64,000 nucleotides of DNA from Paenibacillus sp. FSL R5-0517 (GTDB lineage: Bacteria > Bacillota > Bacilli > Paenibacillales > Paenibacillaceae), in assembly GCF_037974355.1 (NCBI RefSeq), contig NZ_CP150235.1:2790001-2854000 (forward strand), read 5' to 3'. Below are positions 44,701-53,201 of the stretch, one piece after another. Within the stretch, counting starts at the first letter, position 1. Each line of letters starts with the position of its first letter. The notes beneath the pieces are model-generated. The model was given only the letters and a program-made list of their open reading frames with translations. It was not told where the DNA came from and did not search any database. Position numbers and translations under genes: made by a program.

Positions 44701-47700
44701 TCGGCTAGCACAACGAGCCTGACTGTAGGAGACACCTTTAATTACACCCTCCAGATTACGAATTCTGGCAATATTGCCGCAACGGTTACTTTAACAGATC
44801 CGGTTCCTGCCGGAGCAATATTCAATACGAACAGTGTCATCATTAATGGTTCTCCAGCACCCGGCATCAGTCCGAACTCCGGCATCAGTCTTGGAGTACT
44901 GGCATCGGGGGCAAGCGCGACAGTCACTTTCCTTGCAACAGTCACAAGTCTGCCAGATGCAAGGCAGCTAATCAATCAAGCCCTCGCATCCTATAGCTAT
45001 GCTCTTCCTAGCGGGAGGAATATTTCAGGTTTTGCATCATCAAACACAATCACCATTCCTGTATCCCTGCCGAATGTAAGCATTGTAAACAGTGACAATG
45101 TGGATTACGCCGTATCTGGAGATGTCATCAGGTATACTTCAGTCATTCGTAACAACGGAACGGTGGCAGTGAACAACGTGGTATACACAAACCCTCTACC
45201 TTCGAACACCCCATTTATACCCGGAAGTGTCATTGTGAACGGGACTTCATTCCCGCTCTCCAATCCGACCGCCGGCATTCCAATCGGTACATTGGCCCCA
45301 GGGGCTGAAGTAACCGTAACTTTTGAGGTGAGGATAACTATGCCGATCCCTTCACAGATTAACAATCAGTCGACGGTCAGTTTCACATCCGGTTCATTTT
45401 CGGGTTCATCATCGTCCAATACCACACAGACTCCGGTCATACAGCCACAGATTTCCCTTGTCAAAACAGCGAATACAGTCAATGCAACTGTAGGTGATAC
45501 GGTAGTATATACTGTGACGGTGAGCAATACAGGTAATTTGCAAGCCAATGTAACGCTGACGGATACCATTCCGGCAGCGACAACTATTGTTCCCAACAGT
45601 GTGGTGGTTTCTGGAGTGCCACAGCCGGGAGCAACACCTGGAGCAGGTATCCCGGTTGGTATTGTTGCAGCGGGAGCAACAGCTGTGGTTACGTTTGCCG
45701 TAGTCGTGAATTCACTTCCATCGCCTCAGCAGCTCAGCAATTTTGCAACGTCATCCTTTACATTTACACCCCCTGACGGGAGAACGTTGACGGGTACAGC
45801 CACTTCCAATACATTGACTTTCCCAGTATCATCGCCTAATGTCGCTGTGGTCAAAAGTACTACATCGACTGCTGCTGCCGTGGGCGATACTGTTAGCTAT
45901 TCCATCCTGGTTACGAATAGCGGGATAGCTCCGGTAAGCAATATCCAGTTTTCAGATCCAATTCCGGCTGGGGCGACATTCAACACAGGCAGTGTTACCG
46001 TGAATGGGGGAGTCCTACCTAATGCTGATCCGGCAGGTGGGATATCACTTGCTACACTGGGACCTGGGACATCCGCGACAGTGACGTTCAGTGTCAGGGT
46101 CAACGAGATTCCGCCAGGAGGACAGTTGAGTAATCGTTCGACGGTCAGTTTTACTTCTGGAGCTTTCTCAAGTACGACATTTTCGAATACAGTGGTTACT
46201 CCGGTTTTCCAGCCAATTCTTTCGGCACAGAAGACAGCAAGTACTCAGAATGCTACCGTCGGTGATACCGTCAGCTATACGATTACCGTGAGTAATCAGG
46301 GGAACTACGGTGCCCAGATCAATCTGTCGGATAACCTTCCGGCCGGTACCATTCTTGTTCCGAATAGTGTCATTGTGAACGGTCAACCTCTACCTGCTGC
46401 AAATCCGGCAGCGGGTATTCCCGTAGGAACTGTAGCTGCCGGAGCTACAACTACAATTACGTTTTCCGTAGTTATTGATACACTGCCAACTCCACAGCAA
46501 CTCGTGAATCAGGCTTCGGTTGCGTTATCCTTTACACTGCCGGACGGACGGAACATTACAGGCAACGTGTTATCCAATGTGCTTACCATCTCCGTTTCCG
46601 CGCCGGATGTGGAAGTGGTCAAATCCACCACATCCACAGCTGTTTCCGTCGGTGATACCGTCACTTACAGCATCGCTGTAACCAATAACGGAATTGCAAG
46701 TGTAAGCAATGTGATTTTTACAGATGCCGTGCCAGCAAGCACCCTTCTTACTGCAGGAAGTGTATCTGTTGACGGTGTTCTACGCCCGGGTGCGAACCCT
46801 TCAACCGGAATAACGCTGGGCTCCATTGCACCGGGCGTGACGGTGACGGTTGTATTCAGCGTGCAGGTGACATCACTTCCGGCAAGTGCCGTTTTGAACA
46901 ACCAGTCAACGGTGAGTTTTACATCCGGTGCATTCTCTGCCACCACATTCTCCAATACCATTACAACGCCGGTGTACCAACCTATTTTGGCTGCTGTCAA
47001 AACAGGAGATCAAGCTGTAGCAACTGTCGGGGATACGGTGGTTTATAGCATTACCATTACCAATACCGGAAACTACGGAGCATCCGTCACGTTAACGGAT
47101 ACCATTCCGGCTGGAACCGAACTTGTACCGAATAGTGTCATTATTAATGGAGCTTCAGCACCAGGTGCTGATCCGGCTTCAGGTATTCCCCTGGGGGTTG
47201 TTGCCACAACAACCACGATTATATTCTCTGTTGTGATTGTGACATTACCTTTGAGTCAATCCATCACCAATCAGGCATCTGCGACATTTGCGTATACATT
47301 ACCTGATGGAAGGACACTTGGAGGCACAATTACGTCCAACGCACTCAACATTCAAGTATCTGCTCCAAATGTCAGTGTTGTGAAAACCACTGCGGTCATT
47401 GACGCTGTGGTAGGCGATACGATTGTATACGAGATGGTTGTAAGCAATAACGGGATTGACCCGGTTAACAACATTGTGATCACAGATCCGATTAGCCCGG
47501 CTACCACATTTGTGACAGGCAGTGTTCTGGTGGATGGTGTCCCACGCGCCTTGGCCAACCCTGCACTTGGAATTGCTCTGGGGACACTAGCACCGGGCGC
47601 AACTATAGCCGTTTCATACGCGGTTCGGGTCAATTCACTTCCAACACCACCACAAGTGAGTAGCCAATCTTCTGTAAGTTTCACATCCGGTGTTTTCTCT

Positions 47701-48417
47701 GGAGCTACGTATTCGAATACAGTTGTAACACCTATTTATCAGCCGATAGTGTCTTTAAGCAAAACAGCGAGTACCTCAAATGCAACGATTGGTGACACCA
47801 TCATCTATTCTTTCACCATCAACAATAGTGGGAATCTTGCAGCCAACTTGACCTTGACGGACAACATACCTGCTGGAGCTGTACTGCTCCCTAACAGTGT
47901 TCTGATTGATGGTGTTCCACAGCCAGGAGCTGACCCGGAATCAGGAATTGTGGTTGGTACGATACCCCCAGGTGGATCAGTGAACGTAACGGTTACACTT
48001 GAAATTACGGTAGATTCATTGCCTCAGAATCAGCAGTTGATCAATCAAGCCACTGCCAGCTATACCTTTAGTCCTCCGGATGGCCGTGTGTTGACGGGAA
48101 CTGTATCTTCCAACGTGCTGGTGATCCCTGTATCTGCACCAAATGTTGTTGTTGCCAAAAGCACAAGTGCCATTGATGCAGTTGTTGGCGATGTAATCAC
48201 ATATACGGTTGTTGTAACCAATAGCGGCATTGAAGTGGTGAATAATGTTGTCATGGTTGACCCTGTACCGGCAGGAACGGTATTTGTGACGGGGAGTGTG
48301 ACCGTGGATGGTGTAGCGAGACCTACCGGAAATCCGAATACAGGAATTACACTTGGTTCCATTGCTGCCGGTGCTTCCGTTACTGTTACATTCCGAGTAG
48401 AGGTCGTTGTGATATGA
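41713..48417 (+). CDS. Giant DUF11 tandem-repeat protein, N-terminal part
   Basis: The 2,234-residue product starts with a unique domain of about 350 residues (STVNATGAITFTGNTLGL, later VVGGRQGWDITNVDVS). Then 14 complete DUF11 beta-sandwich modules of about 125-130 residues follow plus part of a fifteenth, each with a TVGDTVxYTVxVxNxGN-like start. Two module types alternate: one closing SNTLTIPVS, the other with FTSGAFSG and TPVYQP. No signal peptide, anchor or transmembrane helix is seen. The start is called at ATT 41713, eight bases after GGAGG; the GTG at 41704 lies within the SD. The stop falls inside module 15, which continues in the next frame. Confidence 0.85.
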   Translation: MPLVVRSTVNATGAITFTGNTLGLSRSETAGVPGTQDSIGAFTTTNTSVQYGTYPLGTTSSYQSNSSAAILVLPAGSTVLYAELIWGGSYINGTVNLSSAINNPVTFITPAGSFSVTPDPVTYNQFDLGNNAAGYVRSANVTTLVQNGGAGTYITGAVVGTIVITNDATANHAGWTLGVIYQNPNLPFRNMSLRAGGVLVQSTSPPVVTTLTGFATPLSGVLGGRALFSAQEGDANRTGDQALFGPTSATSVALSGPNNLAANFFASQINGDTGALNTTGTFGTRNQTNGAPGSNIVGGRQGWDITNVDVSARLVNNQSSAVLTLTTSGDAYIVNANAIQVDINAPKITVAKASTASGAVAGDSVLYTVTVSNAGTASAASVVLSDSLPTGLTFIPGSVTVAGIPRPTLDVTAGIPLGSLNLSSSVVITYRALIAQDASILQLVNSANAAFTFQSVAGGAVITGVIPSNNSTLPVYSPNLSIVKSASTTNATVGDQVTYTLQVTNGGNVGANVTITDNIPSGSTYVPGSFRVNGTVIAGANPVTGVNLGSLAAGSLTTITFQVSVTNLPTPPTLVDQATASYSFLSPDGRTITGSLASNTLTIPVTLPNVSVVKNATVTDVAVGETFTYSVVTTNGGIQTINNAVLTDSLPTGLTFVPGSVVVRGVNVTAANPASGIALGTLTAGSSATVTFQVNVQSLPTAGSFVNRAAVSYSSGAFTGISNSNSITTPVYQPVITINKSANETNATLGDQLVFTLLVSNSGNIAAQVSVTDTIPSGLTFIPDSVTVNGSARPGVSPLTGITLGSLLPGGSATVVFRTSLTTLPTPPTLENQGTGNYTYQLPSGRNLAGSALSNIVRIPASAPNISIAKTVNTTDATVGDVLTYTVVTTNSGSGAVQNLILSDMPSTGSEFVSGSVTINGAAARNANPVSGIALGTLNSSSNVTVTYQTRVTSVPASGSVSNRASTAFTSGSFNGVSSSVTVNTPVFQPVVQVLKSASTTSLTVGDTFNYTLQITNSGNIAATVTLTDPVPAGAIFNTNSVIINGSPAPGISPNSGISLGVLASGASATVTFLATVTSLPDARQLINQALASYSYALPSGRNISGFASSNTITIPVSLPNVSIVNSDNVDYAVSGDVIRYTSVIRNNGTVAVNNVVYTNPLPSNTPFIPGSVIVNGTSFPLSNPTAGIPIGTLAPGAEVTVTFEVRITMPIPSQINNQSTVSFTSGSFSGSSSSNTTQTPVIQPQISLVKTANTVNATVGDTVVYTVTVSNTGNLQANVTLTDTIPAATTIVPNSVVVSGVPQPGATPGAGIPVGIVAAGATAVVTFAVVVNSLPSPQQLSNFATSSFTFTPPDGRTLTGTATSNTLTFPVSSPNVAVVKSTTSTAAAVGDTVSYSILVTNSGIAPVSNIQFSDPIPAGATFNTGSVTVNGGVLPNADPAGGISLATLGPGTSATVTFSVRVNEIPPGGQLSNRSTVSFTSGAFSSTTFSNTVVTPVFQPILSAQKTASTQNATVGDTVSYTITVSNQGNYGAQINLSDNLPAGTILVPNSVIVNGQPLPAANPAAGIPVGTVAAGATTTITFSVVIDTLPTPQQLVNQASVALSFTLPDGRNITGNVLSNVLTISVSAPDVEVVKSTTSTAVSVGDTVTYSIAVTNNGIASVSNVIFTDAVPASTLLTAGSVSVDGVLRPGANPSTGITLGSIAPGVTVTVVFSVQVTSLPASAVLNNQSTVSFTSGAFSATTFSNTITTPVYQPILAAVKTGDQAVATVGDTVVYSITITNTGNYGASVTLTDTIPAGTELVPNSVIINGASAPGADPASGIPLGVVATTTTIIFSVVIVTLPLSQSITNQASATFAYTLPDGRTLGGTITSNALNIQVSAPNVSVVKTTAVIDAVVGDTIVYEMVVSNNGIDPVNNIVITDPISPATTFVTGSVLVDGVPRALANPALGIALGTLAPGATIAVSYAVRVNSLPTPPQVSSQSSVSFTSGVFSGATYSNTVVTPIYQPIVSLSKTASTSNATIGDTIIYSFTINNSGNLAANLTLTDNIPAGAVLLPNSVLIDGVPQPGADPESGIVVGTIPPGGSVNVTVTLEITVDSLPQNQQLINQATASYTFSPPDGRVLTGTVSSNVLVIPVSAPNVVVAKSTSAIDAVVGDVITYTVVVTNSGIEVVNNVVMVDPVPAGTVFVTGSVTVDGVARPTGNPNTGITLGSIAAGASVTVTFRVEVVVI

Positions 48418-50105
48418 GTCCTAACTCAGGTCCGTTGTCCCACTGGCTTCAGAATCAGTCGCTGGTTCGATTCAGCTCGGGTACGACTGAACTGGAACAG
48501 GTGGCTTATTCCAATACAGTTACTACTCCATGGGTCGGGCCTAGGTTGGAAGTGAAAAAGCAATGCAATGTAGCTATCGCTACACTGGGCCAGTCCCTGA
48601 CTTATATGATCGAGATTGTTAACACAGGCAATTGTACGGCTACAGTTCATGTTGTGGATTCATTGTCTGCTGAAACATCCCTTCTTCCTAATAGTGTATT
48701 ACGAGATGCAATTCCACTACCGGGGGCATCACCAGAGAACGGGCTGCCTGCAGCAGAGATCGCACCGGGAGCAACGCTGAGATATCATTTTCAAGTCGTG
48801 ATTTTGCGGATACCGGCTGGCTTAAAGCTGCTCAATCAAGCTGAGGTTAACTATGCATTTGTGGCATCTGAAGGCAGAACAGTCAGAGGTGTGGAGAGAT
48901 CCAACACGGTGGAGGTGAATATGGTCTCGTCCAGGCTTGAAGTCAGCCTGCAAGCCGAGCGGGACCAAACCTTCTCAGGGGATATTATCATGTACACCGT
49001 CATCGTAAGCAATCCGGGTTTTGTTGCAGCGACGGGTGCGCAGGTAACGATCGCTTTGCCGCAAGGTATTGTTTTTATACCTGCCAGTGTCATAGTAGAT
49101 GAGATGTTTGCGCCACAAGTAACGCCTGATACGGGCGTAGAACTTGGAGAGATTTTGCCCGGAAGCTCCGTTAGGATACAATATCGGGTTCAGGTTGTGG
49201 GGGGAAGCGATGCGAACGGAATATCAAGTGTGGCTGTACTGACTTATATCTCCGCAGGGCAGCGCGAGACGGTTTACTCCAATCAGGTTACTTTGGAAGT
49301 GATACAGCCCCGAATTTCTGTGGTGAAAACGGTGCTCCCGGTAACGGCCACATGGGGTGATACCGTGCAATATAATATTACCGTCTCCAACGCAAGCAGC
49401 TACGCGGTAGACGGAACCCTCATGGATATATTGCCAACAGGTATGACATTTGTCGAAGGAAGTCTGGGCTGGAATGGAGTTAAACGTCCCGGAACTAATC
49501 TGGCTAAAGGTCTCAATCTGGGGACATTGACTGCCCGGTCTAATCTGAATATTCAGTTCGAAGCGAAACTTGCAGAACGAGGTGAATCGATACCTGATGA
49601 CTATAAGTATGTGAATCATGCCAGCCTGATATATACCTTTCGCTTGCCGGATTCACGATCAGTACAGCGGATGATTACATCCAATGAAGCTGTGATTGAA
49701 TTAAAAGCACCGTTCATTCAGGCTTATGTTCAAGTAAAACCCACGTTGGTCGAGCAGGGAGATACAGTGACTTTTGAGGTACGTGTGATGAATACGGGTA
49801 ATGTGACGGCACGCGTGCAGTTGGGAGGCATTTTGCCTGAGGGCTCCAAATGGCTTGGGCAAGCTGCGGGTCAGATCCAGTGGAACATTCCGGAATACTC
49901 CACGCCTAGAGTTCTCCATGTGGGTGAGATTAAGCCTGGAGAGGAGAAGAACAACTCCTATGTAGTGCAGCTGGCATCCGACAAGACGGGTACGCTGCAA
50001 GGAGCCTTGATCGCTAGGTATACGTATGAATGGAATGGACAAAAAAAGGCAGGCGAATCCCGATCGAATGAGTACAGTATCATTGTGGAGTATGGAGAAG
50101 AATAA
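48414..50105 (+). CDS. DUF11 tandem-repeat protein, C-terminal part (frame -1 to the first)
   Basis: The 563-residue frame starts with ATG overlapping the previous TGA by four bases. Its first 40 residues (SPNSGPLSHWLQNQSLVRFSSG, then YSNTVTTPWVGPRLEV) are exactly the missing half of a module of the second type, so it completes module 15. Four further, more diverged modules follow, and the alternation of the two types continues. It is therefore best seen as the rest of one polypeptide of about 2,800 residues, separated by a frameshift, or expressed by coupled re-initiation: AGAGG lies 10 bases before the ATG. No anchor is seen at its end (YSIIVEYGEE). Confidence 0.8.
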   Translation: MSPNSGPLSHWLQNQSLVRFSSGTTELEQVAYSNTVTTPWVGPRLEVKKQCNVAIATLGQSLTYMIEIVNTGNCTATVHVVDSLSAETSLLPNSVLRDAIPLPGASPENGLPAAEIAPGATLRYHFQVVILRIPAGLKLLNQAEVNYAFVASEGRTVRGVERSNTVEVNMVSSRLEVSLQAERDQTFSGDIIMYTVIVSNPGFVAATGAQVTIALPQGIVFIPASVIVDEMFAPQVTPDTGVELGEILPGSSVRIQYRVQVVGGSDANGISSVAVLTYISAGQRETVYSNQVTLEVIQPRISVVKTVLPVTATWGDTVQYNITVSNASSYAVDGTLMDILPTGMTFVEGSLGWNGVKRPGTNLAKGLNLGTLTARSNLNIQFEAKLAERGESIPDDYKYVNHASLIYTFRLPDSRSVQRMITSNEAVIELKAPFIQAYVQVKPTLVEQGDTVTFEVRVMNTGNVTARVQLGGILPEGSKWLGQAAGQIQWNIPEYSTPRVLHVGEIKPGEEKNNSYVVQLASDKTGTLQGALIARYTYEWNGQKKAGESRSNEYSIIVEYGEE

Positions 50106-50165
50106 GGAGAATGTGGTTAAAGTTAAAATGCCTGAGGATTTTGCTGATTCTTGGATGCCATGACA

Positions 50166-50193
50166 TTACACGAACGTAAATGAATGGTATACT
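50166..50193 (+). promoter_or_regulatory. Candidate promoter before the YolD-like gene
   Basis: TTACAC (50166-50171) and TATACT (50188-50193) are separated by 16 bases. Confidence 0.45.
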
Positions 50194-50258
50194 AATTGAA
50201 TATGAACTCGGCAATCAACCCGTGGAATCGGGACGTCGGAGTAGAGGAGGCAGCCACA

Positions 50259-50516
50259 TTGGCAAAAGCAAAAGTAGCAAAAAGACCTACACGGGATGAG
50301 TTTGAACTTGAAGAGTTGGGAAATCAACTGGTTGAAGCCTTTCGTGAACGTTCGGAAGTACTATTGACCGTATGGGGCAAAGAAGACCAAGTGCAGGGCG
50401 TCATTGTCAAAATGGACTCGCGTACAAGACTCGTGCATGTAGAGTATACAGAAGAAGAGTTCACGGCGAAGGTGCCTTTCATGGATATCATGCGGGTGCA
50501 GTCTCCCAGATACTGA
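50259..50516 (+). CDS. YolD-like protein
   Basis: The 85-residue protein contains the YolD-like pattern: RDEFELEELGNQLVEAFRER near the start, a beta-strand VLLTVWGKEDQVQGVIVKMD, and a C-terminal VPFMDIMRVQ. YolD proteins are often partnered with UvrX-type DNA polymerases, but none is near. The start is TTG at 50259, set by AGAGGAGG with eight-base spacing; the longer reading from 50196 lies before the SD. Confidence 0.8.
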   Translation: MAKAKVAKRPTRDEFELEELGNQLVEAFRERSEVLLTVWGKEDQVQGVIVKMDSRTRLVHVEYTEEEFTAKVPFMDIMRVQSPRY

Positions 50517-50616
50517 ACGAAAAAAACAGCAATCTGAATAATTAGGGCATCCGCCCTGTCAAAGTCGTACTTCCTGCATAAGATAACCCATACCTGTTGC
50601 AGAGGAGGTACGGTCA

Positions 50617-50736
50617 ATGAGCGAAGTATTAGGTGGAGAAACAAGAGGCTACGGATACGGAGGTTTCACTTCTGTAGGTGCCATTCTGGTTCTGTTCATC
50701 CTGTTGGTTATCATCTCCAAAGCGTTCTTGGTATAA
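50617..50736 (+). CDS. YjcZ-type small sporulation membrane peptide
   Basis: The 39-residue product has a Gly/Tyr-rich start (GYGYGGFTSVG) and a single hydrophobic helix (AILVLFILLVIISKAFLV). This composition is that of the YjcZ family of small spore peptides. SD AGAGGAGG lies seven bases before the ATG at 50617. A strong terminator follows. It supports an endospore-forming host. Confidence 0.85.
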   Translation: MSEVLGGETRGYGYGGFTSVGAILVLFILLVIISKAFLV

Positions 50737-50760
50737 TTGCATATTTCTAAAGAATGAAAG

Positions 50761-50792
50761 AAGCTCTGCCATCACGGCAGAGCTTTTTTTTC
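50761..50792. terminator. Bidirectional terminator, YjcZ-type / APC permease
   Basis: AAGCTCTGCC pairs with GGCAGAGCTT across ATCAC, followed by nine T. Confidence 0.9.
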
Positions 50793-50794
50793 GT

Positions 50795-52054
50795 TCAGAT
50801 CTTGGATGGTTGTTTGCGGCTGAACAAGCCATAGAGAATTACAATAAGAACCGGGTACAGTACCGCCCATCCGGTAAAAGGGAATACGATCGCTGTGGCT
50901 ACAAAGGAAATCCAGCTGATGGTCACGCCGGTGCGACTTCCTTTTAATAATCGGATTCCTGCTGCACAGCCCCCAAGATATGTGAGGATAAAGGTTGCAT
51001 TGGGAAGCTGAATCAGTGTTGTAAGTGATACGATGCCGCTGGCATAGACACTTAGCACCAGAATGAAGCAGATCCCGAGGAATCCAATTGCTGCTACGGG
51101 TGTGTGGAATCGCTTGGACAGATGAGCCATCCAACGCGGTGCAGCACCTTGTCTCGCGAGTGCATAACCAACTCTTGAAGCTGCCCCGGCATAGGCAATG
51201 ACGGTTGCTGTACAGATAAATATGCCAGTCAGTCCAGCGATCCAGGCACCCCAGATACCAAGGGGTTGACTAATGATCCATACGAGGGACACATCGGCCC
51301 CGCCATGCAGATAACTTTGCGTGCCTACGGTAGCCAGGGCTGTCAGGAAGTAGAGTACACCTACAATAATCGCAGCGATAGTCACACCTGTAATGGCTGC
51401 TTTTCGAGGGTCAGTGAATTCTTCGGAAAGATGGGATACCGCCTCCCAGCCAATAAAACACCAGAACAGAATCGCTCCGGCTTGACCGATGCTGACCCAG
51501 CCATGCGGCATGAATGGGGTGTAATGGATGGAGTCCATGTTGGGAAGAGCCAGTACAAAGGCCATCACGAGCACGGCAACAATAGCGATGACGACACCAA
51601 TCTGTACTTTACCAGCAACTTGCATACCAACGATATTAATGATCAATCCAATCGCCAGCATTATGGCGGCAATAAGGATTCTGATATGTTCACCTAACCC
51701 CAACGCTGCCGTCATATATCCTGCACCCGTCAGAGCTGCTACAGGAGCTCCTATGGGTACCGACATCAAAAAGAACCAGCCAATGATTGTTCCGGCACGT
51801 TGTCCGAAAGCAAGGGTAACAAAATGGGATACACCACCTGCATCGGGATATCGGGCAGATAATAGTCCCATGGATAAAGCGAGTGGCAGAATTAGCAGGA
51901 CCATGCCGCCCCAAGCCAATAGCGAAGCTGGACCGGCCAGTTCAGCAGCCAGTCCGGGTATAATCAGGACACCTGAACCGAGTACTGCACTTACATAGAG
52001 CGCAACGGCTTGCGGCATGCCGATTGTTTTTTTGAGCTGTGAAGAGGTGTTCAT
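50795..52054 (-). CDS. APC-superfamily amino acid permease, YjeH-like exporter
   Basis: The 419-residue protein has 12 helices. The N terminus (QAVALYVSAVLGSGVLIIPGLAAELAGPASLLAWGG), ARYPDAGGVSHFV and FWCFIGWEAVSHLSEEF match the YjeH group, which exports methionine and branched-chain amino acids in E. coli. The direction of transport here is inferred. It is divergent from the ferritin gene. Confidence 0.83.
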   Translation of the reverse strand: MNTSSQLKKTIGMPQAVALYVSAVLGSGVLIIPGLAAELAGPASLLAWGGMVLLILPLALSMGLLSARYPDAGGVSHFVTLAFGQRAGTIIGWFFLMSVPIGAPVAALTGAGYMTAALGLGEHIRILIAAIMLAIGLIINIVGMQVAGKVQIGVVIAIVAVLVMAFVLALPNMDSIHYTPFMPHGWVSIGQAGAILFWCFIGWEAVSHLSEEFTDPRKAAITGVTIAAIIVGVLYFLTALATVGTQSYLHGGADVSLVWIISQPLGIWGAWIAGLTGIFICTATVIAYAGAASRVGYALARQGAAPRWMAHLSKRFHTPVAAIGFLGICFILVLSVYASGIVSLTTLIQLPNATFILTYLGGCAAGIRLLKGSRTGVTISWISFVATAIVFPFTGWAVLYPVLIVILYGLFSRKQPSKI

Positions 52055-52226
52055 GTTCTTGTATTAGCCTACCTTCCAGATTGGAATTATTCTGATAATG
52101 ACTATGTAATTATATAGGAGGACAACCATTCAGTCATTGGCGAATTTTGTAGAAAATCGGTGTAAGTCCTGCTGGCGTTATGTTAGAATATAACCATCCC
52201 TAGAGAAAGAAAGAGGTGTTTGGATA

Positions 52227-52730
52227 ATGAGCCAAGAGTTAACAGCATCTTTAAATGAACAGATGAATTTCGAGTTTTATTCCGCTCATGTATATCTGGC
52301 TATGGCAGCCTATTGTTCCAGCAAGAGTTTGGATGGATTTGCGAACTTCTTCATCGTGCAAGCCGAAGAGGAGCGATTCCATGGTATGAAAATATACAAA
52401 TTCCTGAATGATCGTGGACACCGTGCTACATTAGCCGCTTTGCCAGAACCGAAGAATGAATATGCTTCGATGCTGGATGTCTTTGAGCATGGTTATGCTC
52501 ATGAACAGCAGAACACGAAAAAATTCTACAATCTGGCTGACATCGCCTTGAACGAACGTGAACATGCGACAATGTATTTCCTGAAATGGTTCATTGATGA
52601 GCAAGTGGAAGAGGAAGCCTTGTTTGACAACATTATTCAGAAGCTGCGTCGCATTGAAAAAGACAGCAATGCCTTCTATATGCTGGATGCCGAATTTGGC
52701 AAACGTTCATTCACTGCTCCCGCTGAATAA
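52227..52730 (+). CDS. Ferritin (non-haem, FtnA-like)
   Basis: The 167-residue protein stores iron as a 24-subunit shell. All ferroxidase residues are present: Glu16, Glu49, His52 (AEEERFH), Glu93 and Gln126, one less than the E. coli FtnA numbering. SD AAAGAGGTG precedes the ATG. A GATAATGACTATG stretch between it and the permease gene slightly resembles a Fur/PerR box but is weak. Its gene would act with the Fur-controlled siderophore uptake of 23.7 kb. Confidence 0.95.
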   Translation: MSQELTASLNEQMNFEFYSAHVYLAMAAYCSSKSLDGFANFFIVQAEEERFHGMKIYKFLNDRGHRATLAALPEPKNEYASMLDVFEHGYAHEQQNTKKFYNLADIALNEREHATMYFLKWFIDEQVEEEALFDNIIQKLRRIEKDSNAFYMLDAEFGKRSFTAPAE

Positions 52731-52775
52731 ATGCACGTAGGGAGTCGAGAAGATTCCAAGAACAAAAGACTTTTA

Positions 52776-52853
52776 CATACGGCGTAAGGAAATCACCCTC
52801 AAAGCATTAGGAGTTAGGTCTCCATGCAAAGGATGACCGGTTGATGCCATATG
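52776..52853 (+). ncRNA. Candidate structured RNA after the ferritin gene
   Basis: Four nested helices can be drawn: CATACGGCGT (52776-52785) with ATGCCATATG (52844-52853, one mismatch, one G-U), TCA.CCT (52793-52799) with AGG.TGA (52830-52836), GCAT (52804-52807) with ATGC (52824-52827), and GGAG (52810-52813) with CTCC (52820-52823). A near-symmetric CAAA/AAA internal loop lies between. A terminator follows at 52871. It matches no riboswitch I recognise; it may be an sRNA or part of the ferritin 3' UTR. Confidence 0.35.
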
Positions 52854-52870
52854 CTGAAGAAGACGAAAGA

Positions 52871-52896
52871 AGCTTGCACTTGTGCAGGCTTTTTTT
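52871..52896 (+). terminator. Rho-independent terminator downstream of ferritin
   Basis: AGCTTGCAC pairs with GTGCAGGCT, then seven T. The 305 bases from here to the next gene are AT-rich and hold no other feature I can support. Confidence 0.8.
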
Positions 52897-53201
52897 GCAT
52901 GTATAGTTATTTTATTTTTGTATTGATTTGCTTGAATTGGAGCAAAAGTCTATCAAAATCCTGAATGTGGGTAATAAAGGATATGTCACAATTGATCTAT
53001 CCTGACGGGATCTTTATTTTGCTCAAATCTATCAAATTCGTATTAAATTTTAGGTTTATCTGACAAAAGTGTAACTCTACCGTAGCCTTTGAAGCGAGAA
53101 CAGGAGTCTATTCCTTTGATAGTATTAAGATTATCGCCAAGGGATGAAGGTAGAACAACATGGACACCCGGGGAAATATAACACACAAGGGAGATTTTTT
53201 A

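Noticed and set aside
42700..48400. Tandem repeats at DNA level resembling an array
   Set aside because: The repeats are coding (DUF11 modules of about 380-400 bp), with diverged DNA; not CRISPR or satellite.
48395..48420. Programmed -1 frameshift site at the DUF11 split
   Set aside because: No X XXY YYZ slippery heptamer is present around GTTGTGATATGA; an indel or re-initiation is more likely.
52085..52125. Fur/PerR box between the APC permease and ferritin genes
   Set aside because: GATAATGACTATG matches only one half of the consensus.
52776..52853. Known c-di-GMP, c-di-AMP, SAM, FMN or purine riboswitch
   Set aside because: The conserved core bases of these classes are not present in the right order.
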